From positions 1 through 44,967 of the forward strand of contig VFZD01000005.1 of the NCBI GenBank assembly GCA_016871295.1: a DNA stretch of 44,967 bases, given 5' to 3'. The stretch is from Actinomycetota bacterium. Its GTDB lineage: Bacteria; Actinomycetota; Acidimicrobiia; Acidimicrobiales; Ilumatobacteraceae. The position numbers and the translations under genes were made by a program. Numbering within the stretch: position 1 is the first letter of the stretch; every line of letters begins with the position of its first letter. A model generated the notes under the pieces. It made no database searches. It was not told the origin of the DNA and worked only from the letters and a program-made list of their open reading frames with translations. Shown piece by piece: positions 24,832 through 33,726 of the stretch.

Positions 24832-25488
24832 TCAGCCGAGCAGCCAGGCTTTGGTCTTGCTGAACGCGTCGGCGGCATCTTCGGCGCGGTGCGTTGGTCG
24901 ACCCGCATCGTGGGCGAAGGCGTGCTCGGCTTCCGGATAGACCACCGTTCGTACTTTCAGTTTCTTCAACTCTTCGACGTCGGCTGCGGGCGTGTAGTGG
25001 TCCTTTCCGCCGATGATCGCCAAAACCCGATCGGCATGACCTGAGCGCAAACATGAAAGCGGTTCGGTTTGGGTCGCGCTCTGCCAGGCTTGAGGAATCT
25101 TGATCATCCCGTAGAACGAGACGAGCTTTTTGAACCGACTCGAACGGGCCGCTTTGAGGCAGTACATCCCGCCCATGCAAAAGCCCATCAGCCCAACCTC
25201 GGGCGTGCCGAGCGCGTCGGCTGCTTCGCACAAATCTCGGAGATGTTTCTCGTCGTCTAGTTTTGGCACCGCGGCGGATCGCGGTTCGATTTCGGCGCCC
25301 AGGGTCTGACCCGGAAAGGGCTCTACCGCCGCCACCGCGAATTGCCAGTCGAGAGCGAGTTTCTTGACCATTTCGTCGTAAAGAGGTCGAAGGCCGAAGA
25401 TATCGGGTGCGATTACGAGGCCCATTTTCGGGTTCTTGATCGACTTGTCGATTTCGCAACTCGTGCCCGACGGCAAAGCGATTCGCAT
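24832..25488 (-). CDS. Dienelactone hydrolase family protein
   Basis: A 218-residue alpha/beta hydrolase. MGLVIAPDIFGLRPLYDEM is the early strand-helix. The nucleophile elbow is GLMGFCMGGMYCL, with cysteine as nucleophile as in dienelactone hydrolase. The acid is probably the aspartate in IIGGKDHYTP, and the histidine is in EAEHAFAHDAGRP. Dienelactone hydrolases open lactone rings in aromatic breakdown, but many relatives have other esterase roles. ATG 25488 follows CATACT by 6 bases. Confidence 0.87.
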   Translation of the reverse strand: MRIALPSGTSCEIDKSIKNPKMGLVIAPDIFGLRPLYDEMVKKLALDWQFAVAAVEPFPGQTLGAEIEPRSAAVPKLDDEKHLRDLCEAADALGTPEVGLMGFCMGGMYCLKAARSSRFKKLVSFYGMIKIPQAWQSATQTEPLSCLRSGHADRVLAIIGGKDHYTPAADVEELKKLKVRTVVYPEAEHAFAHDAGRPTHRAEDAADAFSKTKAWLLG

Positions 25489-25494
25489 CTCCCA

Positions 25495-25500
25495 AGTATG
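25495..25500 (-). promoter_or_regulatory. -10 element of the dienelactone hydrolase gene
   Basis: CATACT on the minus strand, 6 bases before ATG 25488. It is one base off the TANNNT pattern. Confidence 0.35.
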
Positions 25501-25589
25501 CCAAAAACGAAAGAAATTTCTTTGGGTGAGAGTTGCGGTGAGAGTCGACGTCGCAGCCCTGGTGAACTCCAATTTCAACGATTTTGGGC

Positions 25590-26402
25590 ATGTCCCAAAA
25601 CCAAGAACAGACACGCAAGCCGGCCCAACAACCGCAACCGAACCAGTCGCCACTCGTCTGGAGCGTCGGGCTGAGACAGAGAGCCAACAGTCCCGTCGCC
25701 AAGTTGATCAAGGAATGGGAGTTGATCAGCACGCGCCGCCGAGAAATCGACATCGTCAACTCGTGGCATCTGCCCGGTGGCAAGGTCGAAAACTTGGATC
25801 AAGTTCTGACCCGTGCGGGTTTCAACACCGCGCGCGACGACTCCAAAGGCGACGGGTATCTCTGGCTTCTGGTCAAGCAGGCCACCACCGACGAATTGGC
25901 AGCGCGCATCGTGTTGCAAAGGATCTTGCCGCCGTTGGTCTCGATCGCCCGCCGTCGTGGCCGAATAATGCAGGGGGGCATTGACGCCGCTCTTTCTGAT
26001 GTTTTGCCGAGCGCGTGGAAAGTGATCAGGCAGTATCCGTGGCACCGGCGACCGAACAAGGTCGCGTCGAACTTGGTGCTCGACAGCGAATACTTCGCCT
26101 TCGTGCAGGGCAACAGATCGAAAAAAGTCAAGGTGTTCGCCGTCGAACCAAAAATTCTGAGCGAGATGATCGCCGCGCCCGAGTGCGACGAATTCCAGCA
26201 ACCGGTGACGCTCGAAAGCCTCTTGACCGCCGCGATCGAACAGGGAATCGACTCAAGACATGTCGATGTTTTGCGCGCCGTCGCTCGAGGAGAAACCTCG
26301 GCGATGATCGCCAAACACTACGGAATCGCCGAACGCACGGCCCGCGCCTGGAGGGCGCAAGCGATCAACGAGTTGCGTGGACGAACGCCGTCCTCGGTGT
26401 GA
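25590..26402 (+). CDS. Uncharacterised protein with C-terminal helix-turn-helix
   Basis: A 270-residue soluble protein I cannot assign to a named family. The first ~25 residues are Gln/Pro/Asn-rich. The central ~150 residues include [31 protein letters not shown] (in parts), which loosely recalls helical regions of sigma factors. The last ~50 residues are a clear HTH of the LuxR/sigma-4 kind ([33 protein letters not shown], in parts). A DNA-binding regulator is likely. ATG 25590 is the probable start (TTG 25584 possible). The 3' end overlaps the convergent copper ATPase gene by 38 bases. Confidence 0.7.
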   Translation: MSQNQEQTRKPAQQPQPNQSPLVWSVGLRQRANSPVAKLIKEWELISTRRREIDIVNSWHLPGGKVENLDQVLTRAGFNTARDDSKGDGYLWLLVKQATTDELAARIVLQRILPPLVSIARRRGRIMQGGIDAALSDVLPSAWKVIRQYPWHRRPNKVASNLVLDSEYFAFVQGNRSKKVKVFAVEPKILSEMIAAPECDEFQQPVTLESLLTAAIEQGIDSRHVDVLRAVARGETSAMIAKHYGIAERTARAWRAQAINELRGRTPSSV

Positions 26403-28572
26403 GTTTGGTCGTGCGCAAACGCAAACTGTTTGTGACGACGAAGATGCTCGACATCGCCATCGCCAAGCCCGCCCACATCGGGTTCATCAAACCGAACGCC
26501 GCCAAGGGGATCGCGGCGGTGTTGTAGGCGAAGGCCCAAAACACGTTGGTCGTTATCGTGCGCAAAGTTGCTCGTGACAACAAGATCGCGTCGGTCACGA
26601 GGCGCAAGTCGCCGCTGATGATCGTCAAGTCGCTGGCGTTCATCGCCACATCGGTGCCGGTGCCCATGGCGATGCCCACGTCGGCTTGGGCCAACGCGGC
26701 GGCGTCGTTGACGCCGTCACCGACCATCGCCACCGCGTAACCGCGCTTTTGCAGGTCGGCGACGACCTTCACCTTTTCATCGGGCAACACGCCGGCGATC
26801 ACATGTTGCTCGTTGTTTTCAATGCCCACCTGCGTCGCAATAGCCGCCGCTGTCGCATTGTTGTCGCCCGTCAGCAGCACTGATCGCAGCCCGAGTTTCT
26901 TGAGTTGTTCGATCGCCTGGGAACTCGTCGACTTGGGTTGGTCCGCCACGACGCAGACCCCCTTGACCAAGCCGTCGATCACGACCAGCACGGCCGTGTT
27001 GCCGGCTTTACGGGCCGCGTCGAGCGCATCTCGCAGTTGACCCGGAATCACGATCAATGAATTCTTGAACAGCGACTCACGACCGACCATTATTCGCCGC
27101 GACTCGACGACGCCCGTCGCGCCCATGCCGGGTGACGAAACGAAGTCGGTGACTTTGGGCAGCACTCCGGGCAACTTGCGCGCTTCGGTCGTGATTGCGC
27201 GTGCAACGGGGTGCTCGCTCGCGTTCTCGAGCGCGCCGGCGAGTTTGAGCACATCGTGTCGATCTGTGTCGGGCGCGACCACGACATCAAGCAATTGCAT
27301 CGAGCCGGTGGTGATCGTGCCCGTCTTGTCAAAGACCACGGTGTCGATTCGTCGCGTGCTCTGCAACACATCGACACCCTTGATCACGATGCCCATTTGC
27401 GCTGCCCGACCACTGCCGACCATCAGCGCAGTAGGTGTGGCTAAGCCGAGTGCGCACGGGCAGGCGATGATCAAGACAGCCACGGCGGCGGTGACGGCAT
27501 TGTTCAAAGAGTCGTCGAACACCGACCATGCGACGTAGGTTGCGAGGGCGATACCGATCACCGTGGGAACGAAAATCGAACTCACCCGGTCGGCGAGTTT
27601 TTGAACCGGCGCCTTGGTCGTCTGCGCGTCGCGCACCAGGCGAGAAATTTGGGCGAATGTGGTTTCGCTGCCCACCCTGGTCGCACGGACGATCAGGCGA
27701 CCAGTGAGGTTGACCGTGGTGCCAACAACCGTGGAGCCGGGCAAGACATCGGCCGGCACGCTCTCGCCCGTAAGCATCGACACGTCCACCGAGGAGTTTC
27801 CCTCTACAACTATGCCGTCGGCGGCGACGATCTCGCCCGGCCTTACGAGCATCAGATCACCAACGACCACTTCGGCGGCGTCAAGAACAACCTCTTTCTC
27901 GTCTCGAATCACCGTCGCGGTGCGGGCATTCAACGCGAGCAGCGATCTGAGGGCGTTGCTGGCCCGGTTTTTCGCGCGTGCTTCGAAGTGCCGACCTGCG
28001 AGCAGAAAAACCGTGACTACTGCGGCGACCTCGAAGTAGAGGTGCGCGGTCTTGTCACCGATCACGGCCCAAACCGACCACGCGCTGGCGACCACGACGC
28101 CAATCGAAATCAAAGTGTCCATGGTCGTCGCCCGATGTCTGGCGTTCATCAACGCTGCACGATGAAACGGCCAAGCCCCCCAGGTGACGATCGGAGCGCT
28201 GAGCGCCATCACCAGCCATTGCCAGTTCTCAAAGTGCAAGTTCATCGACATTGAGATAGCCACGACGGGAACGGCCAACACCGCCGAGACGGTTAGTCGC
28301 GTGCGCAGCATCGCCACTTTCTGCTCGACTTCGGCATCGAGCATCTCCAGGGTCGTGTCTTTGGAGAGTCTGGCGCCATAGCCAATCTTTTCGATCTCTC
28401 GAATCAAAGTTGCCGAGTCAACGATTTGACCCGAGCAGATGACGCGCGCGGTTTCGGTGGCGAAGTTGACGCTTGCACTCACTCCTTCAAGTTGGTTCAA
28501 GCGTTTTTCGATCGTCAACGCACAGGCATTGCACGACATGCCCGTCAAACTCAGATCAATCTGCGTGTCCAT
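26365..28572 (-). CDS. copA: Copper-translocating P1B-type ATPase
   Basis: Pumps Cu(I) out of the cytoplasm. The 735-residue protein has one N-terminal heavy-metal domain with the GMSCNAC metal site. Core motifs in order are LTGESVPAD (actuator), [14 protein letters not shown] (the CPC ion-binding site in membrane), [12 protein letters not shown] (phosphorylated Asp), SEHPVARAI (the P1B-specific histidine-proline) and [18 protein letters not shown]. About eight membrane spans are visible. The CPC and CxxC sites fit copper or silver. ATG 28572 gives a canonical start; ATG 28587 is possible. No copper regulator or chaperone is adjacent. Confidence 0.94.
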   Translation of the reverse strand: MDTQIDLSLTGMSCNACALTIEKRLNQLEGVSASVNFATETARVICSGQIVDSATLIREIEKIGYGARLSKDTTLEMLDAEVEQKVAMLRTRLTVSAVLAVPVVAISMSMNLHFENWQWLVMALSAPIVTWGAWPFHRAALMNARHRATTMDTLISIGVVVASAWSVWAVIGDKTAHLYFEVAAVVTVFLLAGRHFEARAKNRASNALRSLLALNARTATVIRDEKEVVLDAAEVVVGDLMLVRPGEIVAADGIVVEGNSSVDVSMLTGESVPADVLPGSTVVGTTVNLTGRLIVRATRVGSETTFAQISRLVRDAQTTKAPVQKLADRVSSIFVPTVIGIALATYVAWSVFDDSLNNAVTAAVAVLIIACPCALGLATPTALMVGSGRAAQMGIVIKGVDVLQSTRRIDTVVFDKTGTITTGSMQLLDVVVAPDTDRHDVLKLAGALENASEHPVARAITTEARKLPGVLPKVTDFVSSPGMGATGVVESRRIMVGRESLFKNSLIVIPGQLRDALDAARKAGNTAVLVVIDGLVKGVCVVADQPKSTSSQAIEQLKKLGLRSVLLTGDNNATAAAIATQVGIENNEQHVIAGVLPDEKVKVVADLQKRGYAVAMVGDGVNDAAALAQADVGIAMGTGTDVAMNASDLTIISGDLRLVTDAILLSRATLRTITTNVFWAFAYNTAAIPLAAFGLMNPMWAGLAMAMSSIFVVTNSLRLRTTKLTPRTAFVHATR

Positions 28573-28705
28573 GACTTGAACGCCCATGTGCCGTCAAGTC
28601 TCGCACTTCCCCGGATGTTTCACACTCGACGGCGAAATTCGCTTTCGCGATCGGCGCCTCGTGCTCGTCGTCGGCGATCGCGGTCGTGGCGGTTTTGGAG
28701 GTGTT

Positions 28706-29401
28706 TTAGTTCCACCTAGATTGCCCGAACCGATAACCGACGCTTCGCACGGTTTCGATCAGGTTGGCGTGTTCTTCGCCGAGTTTTGCCCGCAGTCGAC
28801 GGATGTGAACGTCGACAGTGCGGGCACCGCCGAAATACTCGTAACCCCAGACGCGCGACAGCAATACTTCTCGACTGAATACTTTTCCGGGATTTTGCGC
28901 CAAGAATTTCAAGAGTTCGTATTCCATGTAGGTGAGGTCGAGCGGTTTGCCGCCGACAGACGCCTGGTAGGTCTCGGTGTTGAGGACCAGATCGCTGTAT
29001 TCGATCAGCGACTCGTGCGAAACGGCGAGGTCGGCGTAGAAGAGATGCCTGAGTCGAGAGTCGAGTTCGCGCGGGTGCACGGGAGCAAGACAAAAATCGT
29101 CGAACAGGTCGTCGCGCATTTCGAGATCGGGCAGTTGGGCGCCGGTCACGAGCACGATCACTCGACCGACCGGGTCTTCGCGTCTGCGCAGAGCCCGACA
29201 AATCGCCCAGCCCGATTCTGGATCTTGACTGCAGTCGACAATCGCCCCTGCCCAACCCGAGCCAGGTTCGAGTTTGTCGAGAACCTCCCCGGATTTGACC
29301 GCCTTCCACGGGTAACCCGAAAGGTCGAGCGTTCGCGCGACGTCTATCGGTGCAGGATCGGGGAAGACCGCGAGCATTCGGTCGGGTTCGTGATCAGACA
29401 T
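28706..29401 (-). CDS. glnR: GlnR-like OmpR-family nitrogen regulator
   Basis: A 231-residue protein with a degenerate N-terminal receiver (AGAIVDCSQDPESGW, VIVLVTGAQ) and a C-terminal winged helix: LDLTYMEYELLKFLAQNPGKVFSREVLLSRVWGYEYFGG (in parts), then RTVDVHIRRLRAKLG and LIETVRSVGYRF. The WGY.YFGG.RTVDVHVRRLRAKLG pattern is that of actinobacterial GlnR, the orphan regulator of nitrogen genes. Position supports this: it starts 5 bases after glnA, in line with glnII. The start is ATG 29401. Confidence 0.87.
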   Translation of the reverse strand: MSDHEPDRMLAVFPDPAPIDVARTLDLSGYPWKAVKSGEVLDKLEPGSGWAGAIVDCSQDPESGWAICRALRRREDPVGRVIVLVTGAQLPDLEMRDDLFDDFCLAPVHPRELDSRLRHLFYADLAVSHESLIEYSDLVLNTETYQASVGGKPLDLTYMEYELLKFLAQNPGKVFSREVLLSRVWGYEYFGGARTVDVHIRRLRAKLGEEHANLIETVRSVGYRFGQSRWN

Positions 29402-29406
29402 CGGGT

Positions 29407-30744
29407 TCAGAGCGACCGCAGATATCGGTTGAGTTCGTATTGGCTGATGTGCGTCTTGTATCCGCGCCATTCGGCTCGTTTGTTGCGCAGGAACCATTCA
29501 AAAATATGTTCGCCCAATGTTTCGGCAACCAACTCTGAACGCTCCATGACGTGCAACGCATCGGACATCGACTGGGGCAACTGTTCGATGCCGAGTTTGG
29601 CGAGCATGTCGTCGCCCATTTCGAAGAGATTCGAGTCGGCTTCAGGGGGCAACTCGTATTGCTCCTTGATGCCGCGCAAACCCGCGGCCAGAATCACCGA
29701 GAACGCAAGATACGGATTGCAGGCGGGGTCGGGCGAGCGGTATTCGATGCGCGTCGCCTGGTCGCTGTTTCGTTTCTGAACCGGCACTCGAACCAGACCG
29801 CTGCGATTGTTGCGGGCCCAAGAAATATGAATCGGCGCCTCGAAGCCCGGTACCAAGCGTTTGTAACTGTTCACGTTTTGGTTGGTCACGGCCGTGATTT
29901 CGGCGGCGTGTCGCAGCAGGCCGGCGATGAAATGTTTGGCAGTTGACGACAGGTTGTATTGATCTTCACCGTCATGAAAGACGTTTTGTTCGTCTTTGAA
30001 AAGATACAAGTGCAGATGCATGCCCGAGCCCTGCACGCCTTCGAGCGGCTTGGGCATGAACGTCGCGTGCACTTTGTGCAACGCCGCGATCTCTTTGACG
30101 ACCAGACGAAAAGTCATGACGCTGTCGGCCATCGTCAGCGCGTCGGTCTGTCGAAGATCGATTTCGTGTTGGCTCGGCGAATCTTCATGGAAGCTGTATT
30201 CCACGGGAATGCTCATCGTCTCGAGGGTGCGGATCGTTTCTTTGCGCAGTGAACTCGTGATGTCGCTGCTCGTCAGGTCGAAGAAGCTCCCCTCGTCGAG
30301 AGGAATCGGTTTCGAGTCGACGGTGGGTGGATCAAAATAGAAGTATTCGATGTCGGGTGCGACGTAGAACTGGTATCCCATCTCTCGTGCGGCGTTCAGG
30401 TTGCGGCGCAGAACCTGGCGGGGGTCGCCATCGAACGCGGTGCCGTCAAGTTTCGCAATGTCGCAAAAAACTCTCGCCTCGGCACCTTTCGGGTCGACCC
30501 AGGGCAAGACTTCGAAAGTATTCGCGTCGGGCAGGGCAAGAACGTCGCTTTCTTGCACTCGGCTGAAGCCGTCAATGGCCGAGCCGTCAAAAATCATGCC
30601 GTCGTTGAGGGCGTTCTCCATTTCCGCAGGACTGATCGCGAAACTCTTCAGGTTGCCGAGCACATCGGTGAACCACAGGCGAACCAGGCGAATGCCGCGC
30701 TCCTCGACGGTGCGCAAAACATAGTCGCGTTGCTGCTCGATCAT
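29407..30744 (-). CDS. glnA: Glutamine synthetase type I
   Basis: Makes glutamine from glutamate and ammonia with ATP. The 445-residue protein has LWFTDVLGNLKSF, MIFDGSAIDGF, the ATP/metal motifs KPLEGVQGSGMHLHLYLF and NSYKRLVPGFEAP, and ATRIEYRSPDPACNPYLAFSVIL with the substrate arginine. Its length and the absence of an obvious adenylylation loop sequence suggest the shorter GSI-alpha kind, controlled by feedback or transcription rather than by GlnE. ATG 30744 is preceded by AAAGGTG. It lies between glnII and glnR. Confidence 0.94.
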   Translation of the reverse strand: MIEQQRDYVLRTVEERGIRLVRLWFTDVLGNLKSFAISPAEMENALNDGMIFDGSAIDGFSRVQESDVLALPDANTFEVLPWVDPKGAEARVFCDIAKLDGTAFDGDPRQVLRRNLNAAREMGYQFYVAPDIEYFYFDPPTVDSKPIPLDEGSFFDLTSSDITSSLRKETIRTLETMSIPVEYSFHEDSPSQHEIDLRQTDALTMADSVMTFRLVVKEIAALHKVHATFMPKPLEGVQGSGMHLHLYLFKDEQNVFHDGEDQYNLSSTAKHFIAGLLRHAAEITAVTNQNVNSYKRLVPGFEAPIHISWARNNRSGLVRVPVQKRNSDQATRIEYRSPDPACNPYLAFSVILAAGLRGIKEQYELPPEADSNLFEMGDDMLAKLGIEQLPQSMSDALHVMERSELVAETLGEHIFEWFLRNKRAEWRGYKTHISQYELNRYLRSL

Positions 30745-30787
30745 CTCAACACCTTTCTTGCCGACCCCAAGGACCGGCATTGATACA

Positions 30788-30833
30788 GTCTGCCGCCGCG
30801 ACGCCGAGTTTTGCTCGGGCCGCGGCGGCAGAC
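30788..30833. repeat. Large inverted repeat between glnII and glnA
   Basis: GTCTGCCGCCGCG (30788-30800) is exactly complementary to CGCGGCGGCAGAC (30821-30833). Inside it CCGAG/CTCGG pair around a 5-base loop. The gap between glnII and glnA holds little else. There is no T run after the stem on the minus strand, so it looks more like an mRNA processing, stability or attenuation hairpin than a classical terminator. Confidence 0.8.
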
Positions 30834-30855
30834 CTATGGGTTATCGGGAGGCGAA

Positions 30856-31926
30856 CTATTTCTTCTTCGACTTCTTTCTCTTTTTCGCACCGCTCTTCTT
30901 GCCGGCACTCTTCTTGGGCGATGATTGTCCGCAGACCGTTTCAAGAATCAACTGAGTGACGACGTAAGGATCCATGTTGGCGTTCGGCCGGCGATCCTCG
31001 GCGTAACCCTTCTGGTCGCGGGCAACCTGCCACGGGATTCGCACGGAAGCGCCGCGGTTCGAGACGCCGTAACTGAACTTGTTGTACGGGGCAGTTTCGT
31101 GCTTGCCCGTCAAACGGCTCTCGATGTCGTGACCATAGTTGCTGACGTGCTCGTTGATGCGTTTGCTGAGCGCCTTGCATGCGTCATCGATCGCTTCATA
31201 GCTCGAACGCATCGCTTTGGTCGAGAAGTTCGTATGGCAACCCGCGCCGTTCCAGTCGCCCTTTTGCGGCTTGGCGTCGAGCGAGATCACCACGTCGTAA
31301 TCTTCGGCGATTCGATGCAACAACCACCGGGCGACATGAAGTTCGTCGCTGACGCCGAGCGCATCGAGCGGACCAACTTGAAACTCCCATTGACCGGGCA
31401 TTACCTCGGCGTTGGTGCCGGAGATATGGAGCCCGGCGTCGAGGCACATTTCGGTGTGGATTTCCACGATCTCTCGGCCCATCACTCGACCGGCACCGAC
31501 GCCGCAATAGTAGGGACCTTGCGGCCCGGGCTCGCCGGAGAGTTCGGGGAAACCGAGCGGCCGTCCGTTGAGTCGCATCATCGTATATTCCTGTTCGACG
31601 CCATAGATCATTTTTTCATCCGAGTATCGCTCGGCGGTTTCCGCGCACAATGCGCGCGTATTGGTCGGATGCGGTTTGCCTGTGGCGGCCAACAAAACTT
31701 CGCACATCACGAGAATATTTTTTCCACCTCGAATCGGGTCCTTGCAACTGAAGACCGGTTTCAATATGCAGTCCGATGCCTCGCCCGTTGCTTGGTTCGT
31801 CGATGAACCATCGAAACCCCAGATCGGCGGAGTCTTCGTTCCGCTTTCGAGGATCTTTGTTTTGGAACGCAACGTCGGTGTCGGCGTGACACCGTCGATC
31901 CAGATGTACTCGGCTTGAAACGGCAT
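30856..31926 (-). CDS. glnII: Glutamine synthetase type II with a lysine-rich tail
   Basis: A 356-residue eukaryote-type glutamine synthetase. Family motifs are EYIWIDG, PIWGFDGSSTNQA (substrate loop), YGVEQEYTMM, GPYYCGVGAGRVMGREIVE, ISGTNAEVMPGQWEFQVGP, GDWNGAGCHTNFSTKAMR and NRGASVRIP. Actinobacteria often carry both GSI and GSII. The last ~20 residues are an almost pure Lys/Ser/Ala tail (SPKKSAGKKSGAKK...), not part of the enzyme fold. ATG 31926 is fixed by GGGAGGA six bases upstream. It is the first gene of glnII-glnA-glnR. Confidence 0.95.
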   Translation of the reverse strand: MPFQAEYIWIDGVTPTPTLRSKTKILESGTKTPPIWGFDGSSTNQATGEASDCILKPVFSCKDPIRGGKNILVMCEVLLAATGKPHPTNTRALCAETAERYSDEKMIYGVEQEYTMMRLNGRPLGFPELSGEPGPQGPYYCGVGAGRVMGREIVEIHTEMCLDAGLHISGTNAEVMPGQWEFQVGPLDALGVSDELHVARWLLHRIAEDYDVVISLDAKPQKGDWNGAGCHTNFSTKAMRSSYEAIDDACKALSKRINEHVSNYGHDIESRLTGKHETAPYNKFSYGVSNRGASVRIPWQVARDQKGYAEDRRPNANMDPYVVTQLILETVCGQSSPKKSAGKKSGAKKRKKSKKK

Positions 31927-31964
31927 TGATTTTCCTCCCATAAATGATTCGCCCCACGGCGAAT

Positions 31965-31970
31965 TTATTA
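31965..31970 (-). promoter_or_regulatory. -10 element of glnII
   Basis: TAATAA on the minus strand, about 38 bases before ATG 31926. Seventeen bases upstream the hexamer is CCCTTT, a very poor -35, as expected for a promoter that needs an activator. The Shine-Dalgarno GGGAGGA at 31933-31939 shows the transcript has a real leader. Confidence 0.4.
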
Positions 31971-31993
31971 CCTTGTAAGTTTTGCCGAAAGGG

Positions 31994-32020
31994 GTTTCTC
32001 TGCCGTTGCCTGTTTGTAAA
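31994..32020 (-). promoter_or_regulatory. Candidate GlnR box upstream of glnII
   Basis: On the minus strand the sequence reads TTTAC-n6-GCAAC-n6-GAAAC. The known GlnR site is built from GTnAC and GAAAC half-sites separated by 6 bases, repeated on an 11-base period. GCAAC-n6-GAAAC differs at one position from that pair, and a third half-site sits in phase. It lies just upstream of the weak -35 of glnII, where an activator would bind. Confidence 0.45.
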
Positions 32021-32045
32021 CGGCGTGTGAAGTTTTTCGGCTGGG

Positions 32046-32051
32046 TAGCCT
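32046..32051 (+). promoter_or_regulatory. -10 element of nadE
   Basis: TAGCCT, 6 bases before GTG 32058, with no Shine-Dalgarno. Confidence 0.45.
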
Positions 32052-32057
32052 GCGAAT

Positions 32058-33713
32058 GTGGCCGATTTTGCCGAAGTTCGCGTGGGTCTCGCCCAGATCA
32101 ACCCGACGGTGGGTGCGTTGCGCGCGAATGCCGACAAGATATTGGACTTTTACAATCAGGCGGCGAGCAGAGGCTGTGATGTCGTGGCCTTTCCCGAACT
32201 CTCGATAACCGGTTATCCGCCGGAAGATCTCGTATTGAAGGACGGTTTCGTCGCAGAAAACCAGCAGGTCCTAGCTGGTTTGGCGAAGAAAACATCTCAG
32301 ACGATCGCCGTCATCGGTTTCGTCGAGGCCGGCAAAACCGACAACGAATTGCACAATGCGGCGGCGGTCTGTCAGAACGGCAAGCTGCTCGGGGTCTATC
32401 GCAAACATCTTTTGCCGAATTACGACGTCTTCGATGAGCGACGCTATTTCACCCCCGGCGCCGAGAATCCGTTGTTCGTGATCAAGGGGGCGCAAGTCGG
32501 GGTGACGATTTGCGAAGATATCTGGAGTCGAAAGGGTCCGGTTGCCGTGCAAGCGGCTCTGGGTGCAGTCCTGAACCTGAATATCAACGGTTCGCCATTT
32601 CATGCCGGCAAGATCGGAGAGCGGCGCGAGATGCTCGGCACCCGGGCACGTGAGGGTGAGTGCGTCGTGGCATATGTCAACCAAGTCGGTGGACAGGACG
32701 AACTCGTTTTCGATGGTGGCTCGATGGTCTTGGCCGCGGATGGCACGGTGGTGGCGAGTGCGGCCCAGTTCGTCGAAGAGTTGTTGATCTGCGATCTGCG
32801 CTTGCCAAAGTCCAAGTCGGCGCCTGCTCCGCAACAAACCCGCGGTGAAATCGCCGAGCCGTTGAGCGAGAACGCGCAGATATTTTCGGCGTTGGTGCTC
32901 GGCACCCGTGATTATGTTTTCAAAAACGGATTCACCGATGTCGTGCTCGGCCTCTCGGGGGGCATCGACTCGGCGTTGGTGGCCGTGATCGCCACCCAGG
33001 CCCTTGGTTCGGAGCACGTGCACGGCGTGGCGATGCCCTCGCGATACTCATCTGCTGGTTCGATTTCGGACGCCAAGTTGTTGGCGAACAACTTGGGCAT
33101 TGATCTGCGGACGATCTCGATCGAACCGGCGTTCAGCGCATACTTGGGTGCATTGCAAGGGAGTTTCGCTGGTCGCAAGCCAGACCTGACCGAGGAGAAC
33201 CTGCAGAGCAGGGTGCGTGGCACGACATTGATGGCGTTGTCGAACAAATTCAACTGGATGGTCCTGACCACGGGCAACAAGAGCGAAATCGCGGTCGGAT
33301 ACTTCACCTTGTACGGCGATTCGGTGGGGGGTTACGCGGTGATCAAGGATCTATTCAAGTTGAAGGTCTACGAGATTTGCGAGTTCATCAACCGCCAAAA
33401 TGGCCGTGAACTCATCCCGCAAACAATCCTCACCAAACCGCCTTCAGCCGAGTTGCGGCCCGATCAGCGCGACGATCAGAGCCTGCCCGCCTACGAAGTT
33501 TTGGATCCGATCCTTGCGCTGTATGTCGAGCAAGACAAGACCGCCCGAGAAATAATCGCACAAGGATTCGATGCGACGCTGGTCAAGCGCATCACGCGAT
33601 TGGTCGATGTCAACGAATACAAACGAAGACAAGGTGTGCCGGGGGTTCGAATTACGACCAAGGCGTTCGGCAAAGATCGCCGCCTGCCGATCACCAACAA
33701 ATATTCGGGTTAG
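32058..33713 (+). CDS. nadE: Glutamine-dependent NAD+ synthetase
   Basis: Last step of NAD+ synthesis, turning nicotinate adenine dinucleotide into NAD+. The 551-residue protein joins an N-terminal nitrilase-fold glutaminase, with its Glu-Lys-Cys triad in FPELSITGYP, YRKHLLPNYDVFDE and GVTICEDIW, to a C-terminal ATP-pyrophosphatase synthetase domain (VLGLSGGIDSALV, MALSNKFNWMVLTTGNKSE, GYAVIKDLFK). Glutamine supply from the neighbouring glutamine synthetases fits but needs no direct link. Confidence 0.96.
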   Translation: MADFAEVRVGLAQINPTVGALRANADKILDFYNQAASRGCDVVAFPELSITGYPPEDLVLKDGFVAENQQVLAGLAKKTSQTIAVIGFVEAGKTDNELHNAAAVCQNGKLLGVYRKHLLPNYDVFDERRYFTPGAENPLFVIKGAQVGVTICEDIWSRKGPVAVQAALGAVLNLNINGSPFHAGKIGERREMLGTRAREGECVVAYVNQVGGQDELVFDGGSMVLAADGTVVASAAQFVEELLICDLRLPKSKSAPAPQQTRGEIAEPLSENAQIFSALVLGTRDYVFKNGFTDVVLGLSGGIDSALVAVIATQALGSEHVHGVAMPSRYSSAGSISDAKLLANNLGIDLRTISIEPAFSAYLGALQGSFAGRKPDLTEENLQSRVRGTTLMALSNKFNWMVLTTGNKSEIAVGYFTLYGDSVGGYAVIKDLFKLKVYEICEFINRQNGRELIPQTILTKPPSAELRPDQRDDQSLPAYEVLDPILALYVEQDKTAREIIAQGFDATLVKRITRLVDVNEYKRRQGVPGVRITTKAFGKDRRLPITNKYSG

Positions 33714-33726
33714 TCGCGAGTTCGGG

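Noticed and set aside
28586-29779. Long plus-strand open frame opposite glnR and glnA
   Set aside because: It lies wholly opposite two genes with strong family motifs and its translation shows no motif; it is a by-product of GC-rich codon use.
30788-30833. SECIS element or classical terminator
   Set aside because: It is outside any coding frame with an in-frame TGA, so it cannot be a bacterial SECIS, and it has no T run for a standard terminator.
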